Source: S5-327 sp965116015 (GTDB lineage: Bacteria; Chloroflexota; Dehalococcoidia; Lucifugimonadales; Australimonadaceae). From it: a DNA stretch of 64,000 nt. The number at the start of each line of letters is the position of its first letter. The first letter of the stretch is position 1. The DNA is taken from the NCBI GenBank assembly GCA_965116015.1, contig OZ220477.1, positions 558,001-622,000 on the forward strand, given 5' to 3'. The notes beneath the pieces were generated by a model, which saw nothing but the letters and a program-made list of their open reading frames with translations, ran no database searches and had not been told where the DNA came from. This document shows positions 16,983 through 25,169 of this stretch, piece after piece. A program made the position numbers and the translations under genes.

Positions 16983-17613
16983 ATGAGTTGGGCGGGCGAT
17001 CGGGAAGTTCCAATATTCGAGTCGGCGCGCCGGAGCAAGTTCCCCTATCGGCAGTGGGGGGCGTGCAAGCTAAGCGTCGCGCTTGCGCGGATCGGGACAA
17101 GCGCGGTGCTACGGGAAAGAGTAGAAGGCTACAGGGCGGTTATCGAGCGGGAAGGGCGGCATTCGGATGCGGATCGGGAATACAAGGCAAGCCGGCTGTG
17201 GGCTATCACGGCGGGGGCGCGGTTCGACGGGGAACGGAAAGAATCGGGAAAGTGGCGGGGGACGGGCGCGCTGGTTCTCGACTTCGACGGGCTAGGGGCG
17301 GACGCGCCGCGCATTCGGGACGCGGCTATGAGCGTCCAACAGTCGGGGTCGCGGCGGTCGAATACGATCGCGGCGTTTGTTTCGCCAGGCGGGGACGGCG
17401 TGAAAGTTGTAGTTCGCTAACTCGCCGGTTGCGAAAGAGCCGGCGGACGCTATGGACGCGTCGAGGGTTGCGGCGGAGCTCTACGGGGGCGCGCTCGGGG
17501 TCGAGCCGGACGCGGGGGCGCCGTCGGATATAGCGCGGCTGTGCTTCCTGTCGCTCGATCCCGATATTCGGCTACACGGCGACGGGGATTGTTGGCAACT
17601 GAATTATCGATAA
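16983..17613 (+). pseudogene. VirE_N/BT4734-type primase N-terminal remnant, frameshifted and truncated
   Basis: The frame from the ATG at 16983 (an upstream ATG at 16845 is also open) reads VPIFESARRSKFPYRQW, LWAITAGARF, GALVLDFDGLG and AAFVSPGGDGVKVVVR. This pattern is found at the N terminus of primase-helicases of plasmids, phages and integrative elements (VirE_N / BT4734-like). It stops at 17420, but family-like sequence resumes one base over: SPVAKEPADAMDASRVAAEL and then PSDIARLCFLSLDPDIRLHG, ending at 17613. A complete protein would be two to three times longer. This is the leftover of a replication gene of an integrated element, and the restored frame needs removal of one base near 17418-17422. 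Confidence 0.6.
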
Positions 17614-17655
17614 ATCGCGCGGCGGCGGTTCGCGCGGAAAGGTGAGGGTCTGGCA

Positions 17656-17934
17656 ATGGCTGACACGGGCGGGGGTAATGCTTGGCGGTGGGTTTTCCCT
17701 TTTCTTGTGGGATTGGGGGTCGGGGTTGTGTGGGCGATCAACAGCTTTAGCGTTACCGGCGCGATTTGGGATGTCGTGCGCTTCGTGCTACTCGCGGCGT
17801 TGGGTTACATACTGGCGTGGGTGTCCGTGTTCTTCATTTGGCTTTTCTGGCTACCCATACTGATTGCCGTGGTCGCCATAGCCCTAGCGGTGGGATGGAT
17901 ACAGCGGCGGCGTGGGGGCGGGGAAGGCGCGTAG
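17656..17934 (+). CDS. Small membrane protein, unknown function
   Basis: A 92-residue protein starting at ATG 17656. It is dominated by hydrophobic stretches at about 12-31 (WVFPFLVGLGVGVVWAI) and 38-80 (FVLLAALGYILAWVSVFFIW and on), followed by a basic tail (QRRRGGGEG). Two or three membrane spans are likely. I recognise no family. It sits between the broken primase and the RipA-like gene in the foreign-looking 16.8-18.5 kb segment and may have arrived with them. Confidence 0.5.
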   Translation: MADTGGGNAWRWVFPFLVGLGVGVVWAINSFSVTGAIWDVVRFVLLAALGYILAWVSVFFIWLFWLPILIAVVAIALAVGWIQRRRGGGEGA

Positions 17935-18016
17935 AGGGCGGTCTAGGGCGGCGAGTTGACTGGTAAGGGCGGGCGGAAGGCTAGAGGGCGTTCCCTGATT
18001 CGGGGCGGGGGTTCGA

Positions 18017-18481
18017 GTGCGCCGGCTACAGCGGGCGTGGGGCGGTCGAGGGCAGAACATTGCGCCAGCATTCGTGGAGCAGTACAAGCTGTACGTGCAG
18101 TCGGCTGATAACGCCTCAGGGCGTCGCGTAAATGTAAATCACTACCAGACAAGCCTGAACGTCGGGATTGTGGCCCTGTACGGGATTACGGCAACGATTA
18201 GACCAGAACCGATTCTACAAATATTCATCGCGATTACTGGAGTGATTGTCAGCATAATTTGGTTATGCACGATCAGGTCACTGAGCCGTCTAAACACCGA
18301 AAAATTCAAGATAATCAATTCAATGGAAAGAAACCTACCAAGAGCTTTATATACAGAAGAATGGCAAGGACTGGGTCAGGAGAAAGGTTGGAAGTACAGA
18401 GGTGTGAATTTCTTCGAAAACTGGATACCGTTCGTGTTCACCGCATTACACTCAGGCATGTTCACGTACTCACTAATATGA
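18017..18481 (+). CDS. RipA-like small inner-membrane protein
   Basis: A 154-residue protein from GTG 18017. Its pattern is FVEQYKLYVQSADNASGRR, a hydrophobic pair (about 48-62 and 66-84), SRLNTEKFKIINSMERNLP and ALYTEEWQGLG, then a final hydrophobic segment. This resembles the small membrane proteins annotated as RipA family octameric membrane proteins. The recall is from memory and needs a profile search. Codon use is clearly AT-richer than the surroundings (for example AATATTCATCGCGATTACTG), which marks recent transfer. The start is uncertain because the first 15 residues are low-complexity. Confidence 0.6.
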   Translation: MRRLQRAWGGRGQNIAPAFVEQYKLYVQSADNASGRRVNVNHYQTSLNVGIVALYGITATIRPEPILQIFIAITGVIVSIIWLCTIRSLSRLNTEKFKIINSMERNLPRALYTEEWQGLGQEKGWKYRGVNFFENWIPFVFTALHSGMFTYSLI

Positions 18482-18576
18482 ATTGGCAGCATAGGCAGAG
18501 GGCCGCAACTCCTGCAGGGCGTCGGGGGCGGGTCCCTGCGCAGGGGGAACGCGAGGGGCGGGGGCGAGGAGCGAGG

Positions 18577-19560
18577 TTAGAGGGAGTCGGAGGCGAGGGC
18601 GACGGCTCCGAGGGCTCCGGCGTCGACGCCGAGGGCTGGGGGTACGACGGGGGTGAGTTTGCCGATGCCGGCGAAGGATTGCTCGCGCATAAGGGCGATG
18701 GCGGGGGCGATGTAGGCGTCCCATTCGTTGGAGAGTCCGCCGCCGATGATGAGTTTCTCGGGGTTGAGGAGGTTGACGATGCTGGTGAGTCCGCCGCCGA
18801 GGTAGATGATGGCGTTGTCGATGATGGATCGGGCGAGGGGGTCGCCTGCGCGCTGGGCGGCGAAGATGTCGTGGGCGGAGAGGGGGGCTTTGCTTGTATC
18901 GTGGGAGTGGGCGGTTAGCGAGGAGGGTTCGCCCGCGGCGATGCGCTCGGCGGCAATGCGGGCGAGGGCGACGCCTGCGCAGAGGGATTCCCAGGCGCCG
19001 GGGGTTAGGCTGAGGCCGTAGGGTCCGCGGGCGTCGACGGTCATATGGCCGACTTCGCCGGCGTAGCCTGCGGCTCCGGTGTAGAGGCGTCCGTTGATGA
19101 TGATGCCGGCTCCGATGCCGGTGCTGATGGTGAGGAATACGAGGTTCTGTGCGCCGACGCCGGCGCCGTAGCGTTGCTCGCCGAGGGCGGCGAGGTTGGC
19201 GTCGTTGCCGATGACGACGGGGGCGCCAAGGCGCTGTGCGAGCATGGGGGCTACGGGGGTGTTGGACATTGCTTTGATGTGGGGGGAGTGGACGATGACG
19301 CCTTCTTTGGCGTCGATGGCGCCAGCGGCGGCGACGCCAGCGGCGGCGACGCCAGCGGCGCGGATGCCGGCGGGGTCGACGCCGGCGCTCGCTATTGCGG
19401 CGCGGGCGATGTCGGCCATAGCGGCGATGATGATGTCGGCTGAGTCTGTGCGCGGGGTTTCGGCTACTTCGGAGGCGATGATGTCGCCGCTGGGTTTGGC
19501 GACGAGGGCGAGGATCTTGGTGCCGCCGATGTCGATGCCGAGGACGAGGTTGTCAGGCAT
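18577..19560 (-). CDS. ROK-family sugar kinase (glucokinase-like)
   Basis: A 327-residue protein with the N-terminal phosphate-binding motif GIDIGGTKILALV, the catalytic-Asp segment VVIGNDANLAALGE, LTISTGIGAGII and GYAGEVGHMTVD. ROK kinases phosphorylate glucose or related sugars with ATP. The usual zinc-binding C-x-C-x4-C loop after GHMT is absent: the segment reads GPYGLSLTPGAWESL, all three Cys replaced, with the WE of the family kept. A 15-base unit (GCCAGCGGCGGCGAC) is repeated in the coding region near 19322-19366 and encodes AAGVA-type repeats. The gene overlaps the TreT-like gene by 8 bases and is last in that operon, consistent with phosphorylating glucose linked to trehalose metabolism. 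Confidence 0.85.
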   Translation of the reverse strand: MPDNLVLGIDIGGTKILALVAKPSGDIIASEVAETPRTDSADIIIAAMADIARAAIASAGVDPAGIRAAGVAAAGVAAAGAIDAKEGVIVHSPHIKAMSNTPVAPMLAQRLGAPVVIGNDANLAALGEQRYGAGVGAQNLVFLTISTGIGAGIIINGRLYTGAAGYAGEVGHMTVDARGPYGLSLTPGAWESLCAGVALARIAAERIAAGEPSSLTAHSHDTSKAPLSAHDIFAAQRAGDPLARSIIDNAIIYLGGGLTSIVNLLNPEKLIIGGGLSNEWDAYIAPAIALMREQSFAGIGKLTPVVPPALGVDAGALGAVALASDSL

Positions 19561-20863
19561 TGGAGTCGCTCCGTGTTGCGAGGGGGGCTGTTGGGGAGAG
19601 GGAGCGGGCGTTGTTTGCGGAGAGGGAGTTCATGAGGCGGAGGTGGTCGCGGAGGAGGCGAGTGGTGAGGAAGCGCTCGCGGACGTGTTCTTTGGCGATG
19701 GAGCCGAGGGATAGGCGGGATTGGGGGTCGTCGAGGAGCTGGTCGATGGCGGATGCGAATTCCTGGGTGGTTGTGGCGATTCTTCCGGCGCGTCCGTGGT
19801 CGAGCTGGAGGGGTATTCCGCCGGCTTCGGAGCCGACGAAGGCTTTGGATTTCCAGAGGGCTTCGGAGATGACGAGGCCGAAGCCTTCGCGGATGGATTT
19901 CTGGAGGACGACGTCGGCTGCGCGCTGGAATGCGTTGACTTCGAGGTTGCCGACGCCGTTGAGGTTGGTGAGGATGTGGATGTCGTAGTCTTCGCCGGCT
20001 TTCCGGATGATGCGTTCGTAGAAGGACCAGGCTTCGGGGTCGTCGTTGGCCATAGCTGCGACCATAAGGAGTTGGAGGTTTGGGCGTTGTTGTTTGAGGA
20101 TGCGGTAGACGTCGACGACGCCGAGGGGGTCTTTCCAGGGGTCGAAGCGTGAGATCTGGGCGATGAGTGGGCGGTCGGGGTCGATTTCGTAGCGTTGGAG
20201 GATGTGGCGGACGACTTCGGGGGAGATGTCGGAGTTTTTGGGGCTTGTGGGGTCGATGGCGGGCCAGATGATGGCGAGGTCTGGTCCGTGGAGGGTTTCT
20301 TTGACGTATTCGGGGAGGGTGAAGACGAGGGTGTCGTAGGCGGTGATGTATGGTCGGAGGAAATCCCAGACTTCGGGCAGGGCGTCGGTGGTGTCGAGGT
20401 GGCATCGCCAGATCCATTTGGCGCCGAGGGCGTCGGGGTCGTGTTCTCTGAGGAAGTGGAGGATGCCGGCGGGCTGGGGGTCGTGGATGTAGACGAAGTC
20501 GTAGCGGTCGGTTAGGGCGAGGGCGTTGGCGCGGTTGGCGTCGCGCCAGGCGTCGGCCATAGTTTTGTTCCAGGGGATGTACATTCCCTGCATTGCGTTG
20601 TGCATGCTTTTGGTTACGTTGAAGAATTCGGGGGAGGCGTCCATCACGCGCCATTCGGCGTGGATTCCGAGGTCGTTGAGGAGTGGGATGAAGCTGTTGA
20701 GGATTTCGGCGACGCCGCCGCCGAAGGCGGTGGCGTTGAGGTGAAGGACGCGGGCTCCCTGGAGGGGTTCGGCGAGCTGGAGGAGCTCGCGCATACGCTG
20801 TTCGCTGATGATGGGAGCGTATTCGGCGATTGATTTGGGGGTTACGGGGACGAGGTTAGGCAT
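19553..20863 (-). CDS. GT4 glycosyltransferase, trehalose synthase TreT-like
   Basis: A 436-residue GT-B protein. LHLNATAFGGGVAEILNSF is the glycine-rich N-terminal loop of TreT-type enzymes. The C-terminal half has AQISRFDPWKDPLGV (donor-phosphate Arg and Lys) and REGFGLVISEALW (the E-x7-E motif of GT4), followed by GRAGRIA. TreT makes trehalose reversibly from a nucleotide-glucose and glucose. The length is normal for the family. It overlaps both neighbours by 8 bases, so the three genes form a tight operon. Specificity for trehalose rather than another disaccharide is inferred from resemblance and from the adjacent sugar kinase. Confidence 0.82.
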   Translation of the reverse strand: MPNLVPVTPKSIAEYAPIISEQRMRELLQLAEPLQGARVLHLNATAFGGGVAEILNSFIPLLNDLGIHAEWRVMDASPEFFNVTKSMHNAMQGMYIPWNKTMADAWRDANRANALALTDRYDFVYIHDPQPAGILHFLREHDPDALGAKWIWRCHLDTTDALPEVWDFLRPYITAYDTLVFTLPEYVKETLHGPDLAIIWPAIDPTSPKNSDISPEVVRHILQRYEIDPDRPLIAQISRFDPWKDPLGVVDVYRILKQQRPNLQLLMVAAMANDDPEAWSFYERIIRKAGEDYDIHILTNLNGVGNLEVNAFQRAADVVLQKSIREGFGLVISEALWKSKAFVGSEAGGIPLQLDHGRAGRIATTTQEFASAIDQLLDDPQSRLSLGSIAKEHVRERFLTTRLLRDHLRLMNSLSANNARSLSPTAPLATRSDSNA

Positions 20864-22133
20864 TGGCGTTGGGGGGGCCTGCGCGCTGGTTGAGGGCTTG
20901 CTGGAACACGTTGAGGTAGCCGGCGAGGTAGTGGGTGATGAGTCGGCGCTGGCGGATGTGCTCGTGGGCGGCGCGGCCGAGGGCGGCGGCGCGTTCTGGG
21001 TTGGCGAGGAGGAGTTCGACGGCTGCGGCCTGTTCCTGGGGGGTGTCGGCGATGAGGGCGGTTTCGCCGTCGACGAGGAGGGCTTCGGCTGGGGAGCTGT
21101 GGGCGCTGACGATGGGTCGGGATTGCCACATTTCTTCCATAAGGCCGGTGGAGATGCCGCGGGGGTAGCCTTCGTGGATGAGGACGGCGGCTTCTTCGCG
21201 TAGGGCTGAGAGTTCGACGTTGCCGACGCGGTCCATTTCGGTGAGGATGTGGACGTCGCCGATCTCGCGGGCGCGCAGGCGCTGGGCGTTGACTTGCTCG
21301 ATCTGTGCGGCGCCGTCGGCCTGGAAGTTGACGATGACGAGTTGGAGTTCGGGGCGGGCGCGCTTGAGGATGGCGTAGGCGTCGAGGACGCGGTGGGGGT
21401 CGTCTTCGCGGAGGCTGAGGACGATCTGGGCGAGGATGGGCCGGTTGGTGTCGAGGCCTCGCTGGGCGAGGATCGTTTCGCGGACGGCTTCGGTGACGGG
21501 GAGGGAACGGGGTGTGAGGGGGTCGATTCCGGGGGGTATGACGAAGCGCTGCGGTGTTGGAGCGTCGGGGCGGATGAAGCCTTCGTAGTCGTAGATGGAG
21601 GCGTGGAAGATGTCTGCGTGCTGTCGGATGAGGGACCAGGCTTGGGGGTTGGAGGAGCGGTAGTCGCGGTGGGAGTCCCAGAGCCAGACGCCTTCGGGGG
21701 ATTTTCCGAGGAGTTGGGCGAGGGCGGCGCGGAGGCCGACGGAGGCTGTGTGGTGGACGACGATGATGTCGAATTCTTCGTCGAACATCTGGGCGTTGGC
21801 CTGGTTGAATTGGCGCCAGGCTTGCTCGAAGCTGTCGTTCCAGGTTGCGTGGTAGCCGGAGAGGGCGCGGCGGAGGACGTTGTCCATTTCGATGTGTTCG
21901 GCGGAGATGCGGACTTGCTGCCAGTGGATGTTGAGTCCGAGGTCGGCGAGGAGGGGCACGGAGCTTTGGAGGAGGCTTCGGACGGCGATGCTGGCGGCGG
22001 GAGAGGAGAGGCAGAGGACGCGGGCGCCTTCGAGGGGGGCTGCGGCGGCGCGGAGGTCGTCGATTGCTTGCTGGCCGACGAATCCGGTGTAGTCGATGAT
22101 TGAGTGTGTGCTGGTGGCGACGCTGCCGAACAT
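20856..22133 (-). CDS. Divergent TreT-like glycosyltransferase paralogue with altered active site
   Basis: A 425-residue protein, first gene of the operon. It is colinear with the following TreT-like protein (MFDEEFDIIVVHHTASVGLR, PPGIDPLTPRSL, IGDVHILTEMDRVGNVELSA) but has lost key residues. The glycine loop reads CLSSPAASIAVRSLL instead of AFGGGVAE, the SRFDPWKD segment reads VLSLREDDP, and the E-x7-E segment reads HEGYPRGISTGLM, with Thr where the second Glu should be. It is probably not a working transferase by the standard mechanism. A structural or regulatory partner of the downstream enzyme, or an enzyme with a new specificity, are the obvious options. Start ATG at 22133. Confidence 0.7.
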   Translation of the reverse strand: MFGSVATSTHSIIDYTGFVGQQAIDDLRAAAAPLEGARVLCLSSPAASIAVRSLLQSSVPLLADLGLNIHWQQVRISAEHIEMDNVLRRALSGYHATWNDSFEQAWRQFNQANAQMFDEEFDIIVVHHTASVGLRAALAQLLGKSPEGVWLWDSHRDYRSSNPQAWSLIRQHADIFHASIYDYEGFIRPDAPTPQRFVIPPGIDPLTPRSLPVTEAVRETILAQRGLDTNRPILAQIVLSLREDDPHRVLDAYAILKRARPELQLVIVNFQADGAAQIEQVNAQRLRAREIGDVHILTEMDRVGNVELSALREEAAVLIHEGYPRGISTGLMEEMWQSRPIVSAHSSPAEALLVDGETALIADTPQEQAAAVELLLANPERAAALGRAAHEHIRQRRLITHYLAGYLNVFQQALNQRAGPPNANA

Positions 22134-22488
22134 TGGTTTCTTGCTTCGCGAGGGCCGGCCGGTTTGGCTGCAAGCGCGCGAGGGGGATGATGCGAGGGGA
22201 ATTATCGGGCGTCGGAGGGGGGCTGGTCAATCGGGTTCGGGAGCGGGATTGCGCGGAGAGGGAATGGCGGCGGCGGCGCAGGGGGGCGGCGTGTTGGCGG
22301 AGGGCGAGGGAGCGCGAGGGGGGTTGATTTCAGGAGACGACGGGCGGCGCTTGGGAGGGACGGGGGCTGGGGAGCGCTGGGCGCAGGGGTGGAGGGTTGG
22401 GGAGCGCTGGGTTTTGCGAAAGCGGAGATGGCGGTTGGGGCTTGTATAATCGGGGGGAAGGGCAGATCTATGCGGCAGGAGGGAGGTT
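22134..22488 (+). other. Divergent intergenic region with promoter for the VOC gene
   Basis: No gene is supported between the glycosyltransferase operon (leftward) and the VOC gene (rightward). It should hold both promoters. On the + strand a perfect TATAAT lies at 22445-22450. No clear -35 or operator was found. Confidence 0.5.
22445..22450 (+). promoter_or_regulatory. Candidate -10 box (TATAAT) for the VOC gene
   Basis: A perfect consensus hexamer, 38 bases before the ATG at 22489. A strong ribosome site (GGAGGGAGG) follows in the leader. Confidence 0.45.
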
Positions 22489-23352
22489 ATGGCGAACTTC
22501 GACCGGACTACGCAGGATGTGAGCAATCTTGTTTCGCTCGACCACGTTAATCTGACGATTACGGATCAGCAGGCGTCGACGTTGTTCTACGTTGTGGGGA
22601 TGGGGTTTACGCGCGATCCGTATATGACGGTGGGGCTTCAGAATATGTGGGTGAATGTGGGACGCCAGCAGTTCCATCTTCCTACGCGGGATGCCGCGCA
22701 GCAGTTGCGAGGGCGCATCGGGCTGGTGGTTCCGAGTGTGGATGAGCTGGAGGAGCGGTTGGAGGGCGTTGCGGGAGGTTTGGAGGGGACGAGGTTCGCG
22801 TATGAGCGGTCGGGGGCGAATCTTGATGTTACGGGGCCGTGGGGGAACGAGTTTCGGTGTCATCCGGCGGGCGAGCGTTTAGGGGGGGCGCGTTTGGGGC
22901 TTGAGTATCTTATTTTCAATGTTCCGCCGGGGAGCGCGGGGGGAATCGCGCGGTTCTATTCGCAGGTGATGGGGGCGGAGGCGGAGGTTGTGGAGCGCCG
23001 GGGGGCTGCGGCGGCGCGGGTTGTGGCGGGGCGGCATCAGGCGATGATCTTCCGGGAGGATGCGGAGGAGGGTCGGGGTTACGATCTGCATCATGTTGCG
23101 GTGTATGTGGCGGATTTCTCTGGGCCGCATCGGGAGCTGTTGGAGCGGGGGCTCGTGAGCGAGGAGAGCAACGAGTCGCAGTACCGGTTCGTGGATATCG
23201 TTGATCCGGAGACGGGGGAGAAGTTGTATGAGCTGGAGCATGAGGTGCGGAGCATGGCGCATCCGATGTATGGGCGCGAGCTGGTGAATCGGGATACTGC
23301 CCAGTCGCTTGGGAGCTATGCGAGAGGCCGCGACGCGCTGATCGTGGGGTAG
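22489..23352 (+). CDS. VOC-superfamily (glyoxalase/extradiol-dioxygenase-like) protein
   Basis: A 287-residue protein with two consecutive beta-alpha-beta-beta-beta modules. The first starts LVSLDHVNLTITDQQASTLF and has NMWVNVGRQQFHLPT. The second has LGLEYLIFNVPPGSAGGIAR and GYDLHHVAVYVADFSG. The HV, H(LP) and HH(V) histidines plus the late acidic residue (KLYELEHEV) could bind a divalent metal. The superfamily includes ring-cleaving dioxygenases, isomerases and lyases. In a window full of ring hydroxylases an aromatic or keto-acid substrate is plausible but not shown. Start ATG with a strong ribosome site. Confidence 0.8.
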   Translation: MANFDRTTQDVSNLVSLDHVNLTITDQQASTLFYVVGMGFTRDPYMTVGLQNMWVNVGRQQFHLPTRDAAQQLRGRIGLVVPSVDELEERLEGVAGGLEGTRFAYERSGANLDVTGPWGNEFRCHPAGERLGGARLGLEYLIFNVPPGSAGGIARFYSQVMGAEAEVVERRGAAAARVVAGRHQAMIFREDAEEGRGYDLHHVAVYVADFSGPHRELLERGLVSEESNESQYRFVDIVDPETGEKLYELEHEVRSMAHPMYGRELVNRDTAQSLGSYARGRDALIVG

Positions 23353-23575
23353 CGGCCCGGGGCGAGCGCTTCGCAGGGGCGTCGCGCTTCCCTGTGTTCG
23401 GGGCGAGCGGCGGCTGCGCCGGACTTGGGCGCTTGCTCCCAGGGGGGCTCTGCGTTGGGGGCGAGCAGCGGGCGCACGGCGGCGGGCCACCTATAGGGCG
23501 CGGGTGGACGCGCGGGCGAGCGGCGGCGGGGTTGGGGGCAGGGGTTTCTGTGTTGGGTCGAGCGGGGGGGGGGCG
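23353..23575 (+). repeat. Degenerate short repeats, about 20-bp unit, about five copies
   Basis: Variants of GTTCGGGGCGAGCGGCGG occur near 23358, 23398, 23456, 23511 and 23558, between the VOC stop and the convergent cyclodeaminase-family gene. No coding potential was recognised. Confidence 0.45.
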
Positions 23576-23593
23576 TTGCGCGGGATGGGCTTG

Positions 23594-24703
23594 CTAGTCC
23601 CGGATGTCCTGGAGGAGCCAGTCGGTGGGGATTTCGTGGCCGAGGCCTCGGGCTTTGGCGAGTTCGTAGGCGCGTCCGGCGACGGCGAAGAATTGGGCTC
23701 CCTGGATGTTGCCGCGTTCGGAGTAGGTTACTGAGGAGTCGCTTGGGCGGGTAGGGGCTCCCTGGAGGACTTGCTGGAGGAAGACGACGCGGTCGGGGGC
23801 GATGACGCCGTGCGCGCGTCCGACGCGGCTTCGGGATTGATGGCTGGAGGCGGGGCGTCCGCCTGGGGCGTTGGCTTCGTAGGCGATGTTCTCGTCGTGG
23901 AGGGTCATCTCGGGGATGCCGACGGGGGCAGGGGCGGAGCCGAGGCGGAGGGAGCGGTCGATGCGCTCCATTGCTTCGCCGTCGATGCGACCGCCGACGC
24001 AGGTGATGTGTGCGCCGTCTTCGATGTGTTTGCCGAAGATGACGGGTTCGACGGAGTCGGTGCATCCGGCGATGATGTGGGCGCCGTTGCAGGCTTCGGC
24101 GGGGCTGGCGACGGGGGTTACTTCTATGCCGAGGGATGCTTCGATCTCGGCGGCGTAGGCTTCGCGGTTGTCTTTTGTGGGGCTGTAGACCTGGATGCGT
24201 TTGATGTTGCGGACGGCGGCGAACGATTCTGCGTGGGAGCGGGCCATTCCGCCGGAGCCGATCATCGCGACGACTGAGGCGTCGTGGCGGGCCATATAGC
24301 TTGCGCCGATGCCGGAGTCGGCGCCGACGCGCATATGCTGGAGGTAGCCGTCGTTGATGATGGCGAGGGGTTCGCCGTTCTCGACGCTGGTGAGGAGGAT
24401 GAGGCCGCAGAAGAGGCCGGGCTGGACGCAGTATTTCTCTTCGGTGCGGACGCCGGCGTATTCCTGTTCGTAGACGACGTCGGATTTCATTCGGATGGCG
24501 AAGTAGCCGGAGGCGGAGCCGCCCTCCATCGTGCCCCACTGGTACATTTTGGCGGGGTCGGAGGTGGGGATCCGGATGTCGATGCGGGGTCTGCAGACGG
24601 CCTCGGAGGCGGCGAGGTCTCTGTAGGCTTGTTCGAGGGCGTCGATGGTTTCGCGCATCGTGAGGACGGAGGCGATGTCGTTGTTGTTGAGGATGAGGGT
24701 CAT
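23594..24703 (-). CDS. Ornithine cyclodeaminase / mu-crystallin family protein
   Basis: A 369-residue protein. I start at the ATG at 24703 because AGAGG lies 6 bases before it; the in-frame ATG at 24733 lacks such a site. Features are LNNNDIASVLTMRETIDALE, the substrate-side segment ASGYFAIRMKSD, MRVGADSGIGASYMA, and the NAD(P)-binding VAMIGSGGMARSHAESF. The family includes ornithine cyclodeaminase, alanine dehydrogenase and ketimine reductases, and many environmental members are unassigned. The C-terminal half carries a less conserved segment (PGGRPASSHQSRSRVGRAHG) and is slightly longer than usual. It stands alone on the minus strand. Confidence 0.82.
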   Translation of the reverse strand: MTLILNNNDIASVLTMRETIDALEQAYRDLAASEAVCRPRIDIRIPTSDPAKMYQWGTMEGGSASGYFAIRMKSDVVYEQEYAGVRTEEKYCVQPGLFCGLILLTSVENGEPLAIINDGYLQHMRVGADSGIGASYMARHDASVVAMIGSGGMARSHAESFAAVRNIKRIQVYSPTKDNREAYAAEIEASLGIEVTPVASPAEACNGAHIIAGCTDSVEPVIFGKHIEDGAHITCVGGRIDGEAMERIDRSLRLGSAPAPVGIPEMTLHDENIAYEANAPGGRPASSHQSRSRVGRAHGVIAPDRVVFLQQVLQGAPTRPSDSSVTYSERGNIQGAQFFAVAGRAYELAKARGLGHEIPTDWLLQDIRD

Positions 24704-24784
24704 TGGGGGCCTCTTTTTGGGGGGAGTTAGCATTCGGCGGAAGGGAAGCGCTGTGAGGGGAAGCAGCTACATCTCTTGTACTGC

Positions 24785-25060
24785 CTACTGCTTCTTCTTC
24801 GGGTTGGGAGGGTTGTTCTTCTTCTGAGTGGCAGGGCTGCTCTTCGGGCTGAGGGGGTTGTTCGGGTTCAATTGGTTCGCGCGGTTATCCGTTCCGGGCG
24901 GGTTCAGCGATTTTATTTCCGCATTCACGCGGTTGCGGAGCCTAGTCATCTGTTTGAGCATCGCGTCCTTGTCACCCTCCTTGGCCGCGCGCTTGAACGC
25001 ATTGTGTTCAGCGCCGATACGACTGAGTATCCCGTCCACGACCTTTTGCTCCAGCTTCAT
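24785..25060 (-). CDS. Small basic helical protein, unknown
   Basis: A 91-residue protein with an excellent ribosome site (GGGAGG, 7 bases before ATG). Residues 1-52 look like two amphipathic helices (MKLEQKVVDGILSRIG, AMLKQMTRLRNRVNAEI). The rest is a disordered, lysine- and proline-rich tail (PKSSPATQKKNNPPNPKKKQ). The basic tail suggests binding to nucleic acid or membrane. It resembles no family I can name. Confidence 0.5.
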   Translation of the reverse strand: MKLEQKVVDGILSRIGAEHNAFKRAAKEGDKDAMLKQMTRLRNRVNAEIKSLNPPGTDNRANQLNPNNPLSPKSSPATQKKNNPPNPKKKQ

Positions 25061-25169
25061 ACTACTGCCTCCCTGTTTGTTGTCGCCGCCATCTAACCAC
25101 AGAGCAGCGGAACCGGGCGGGCTGTCTCCTCCGGAGCTGGGGGAGACAGCCTTGCGGGATGGGGAGCAC

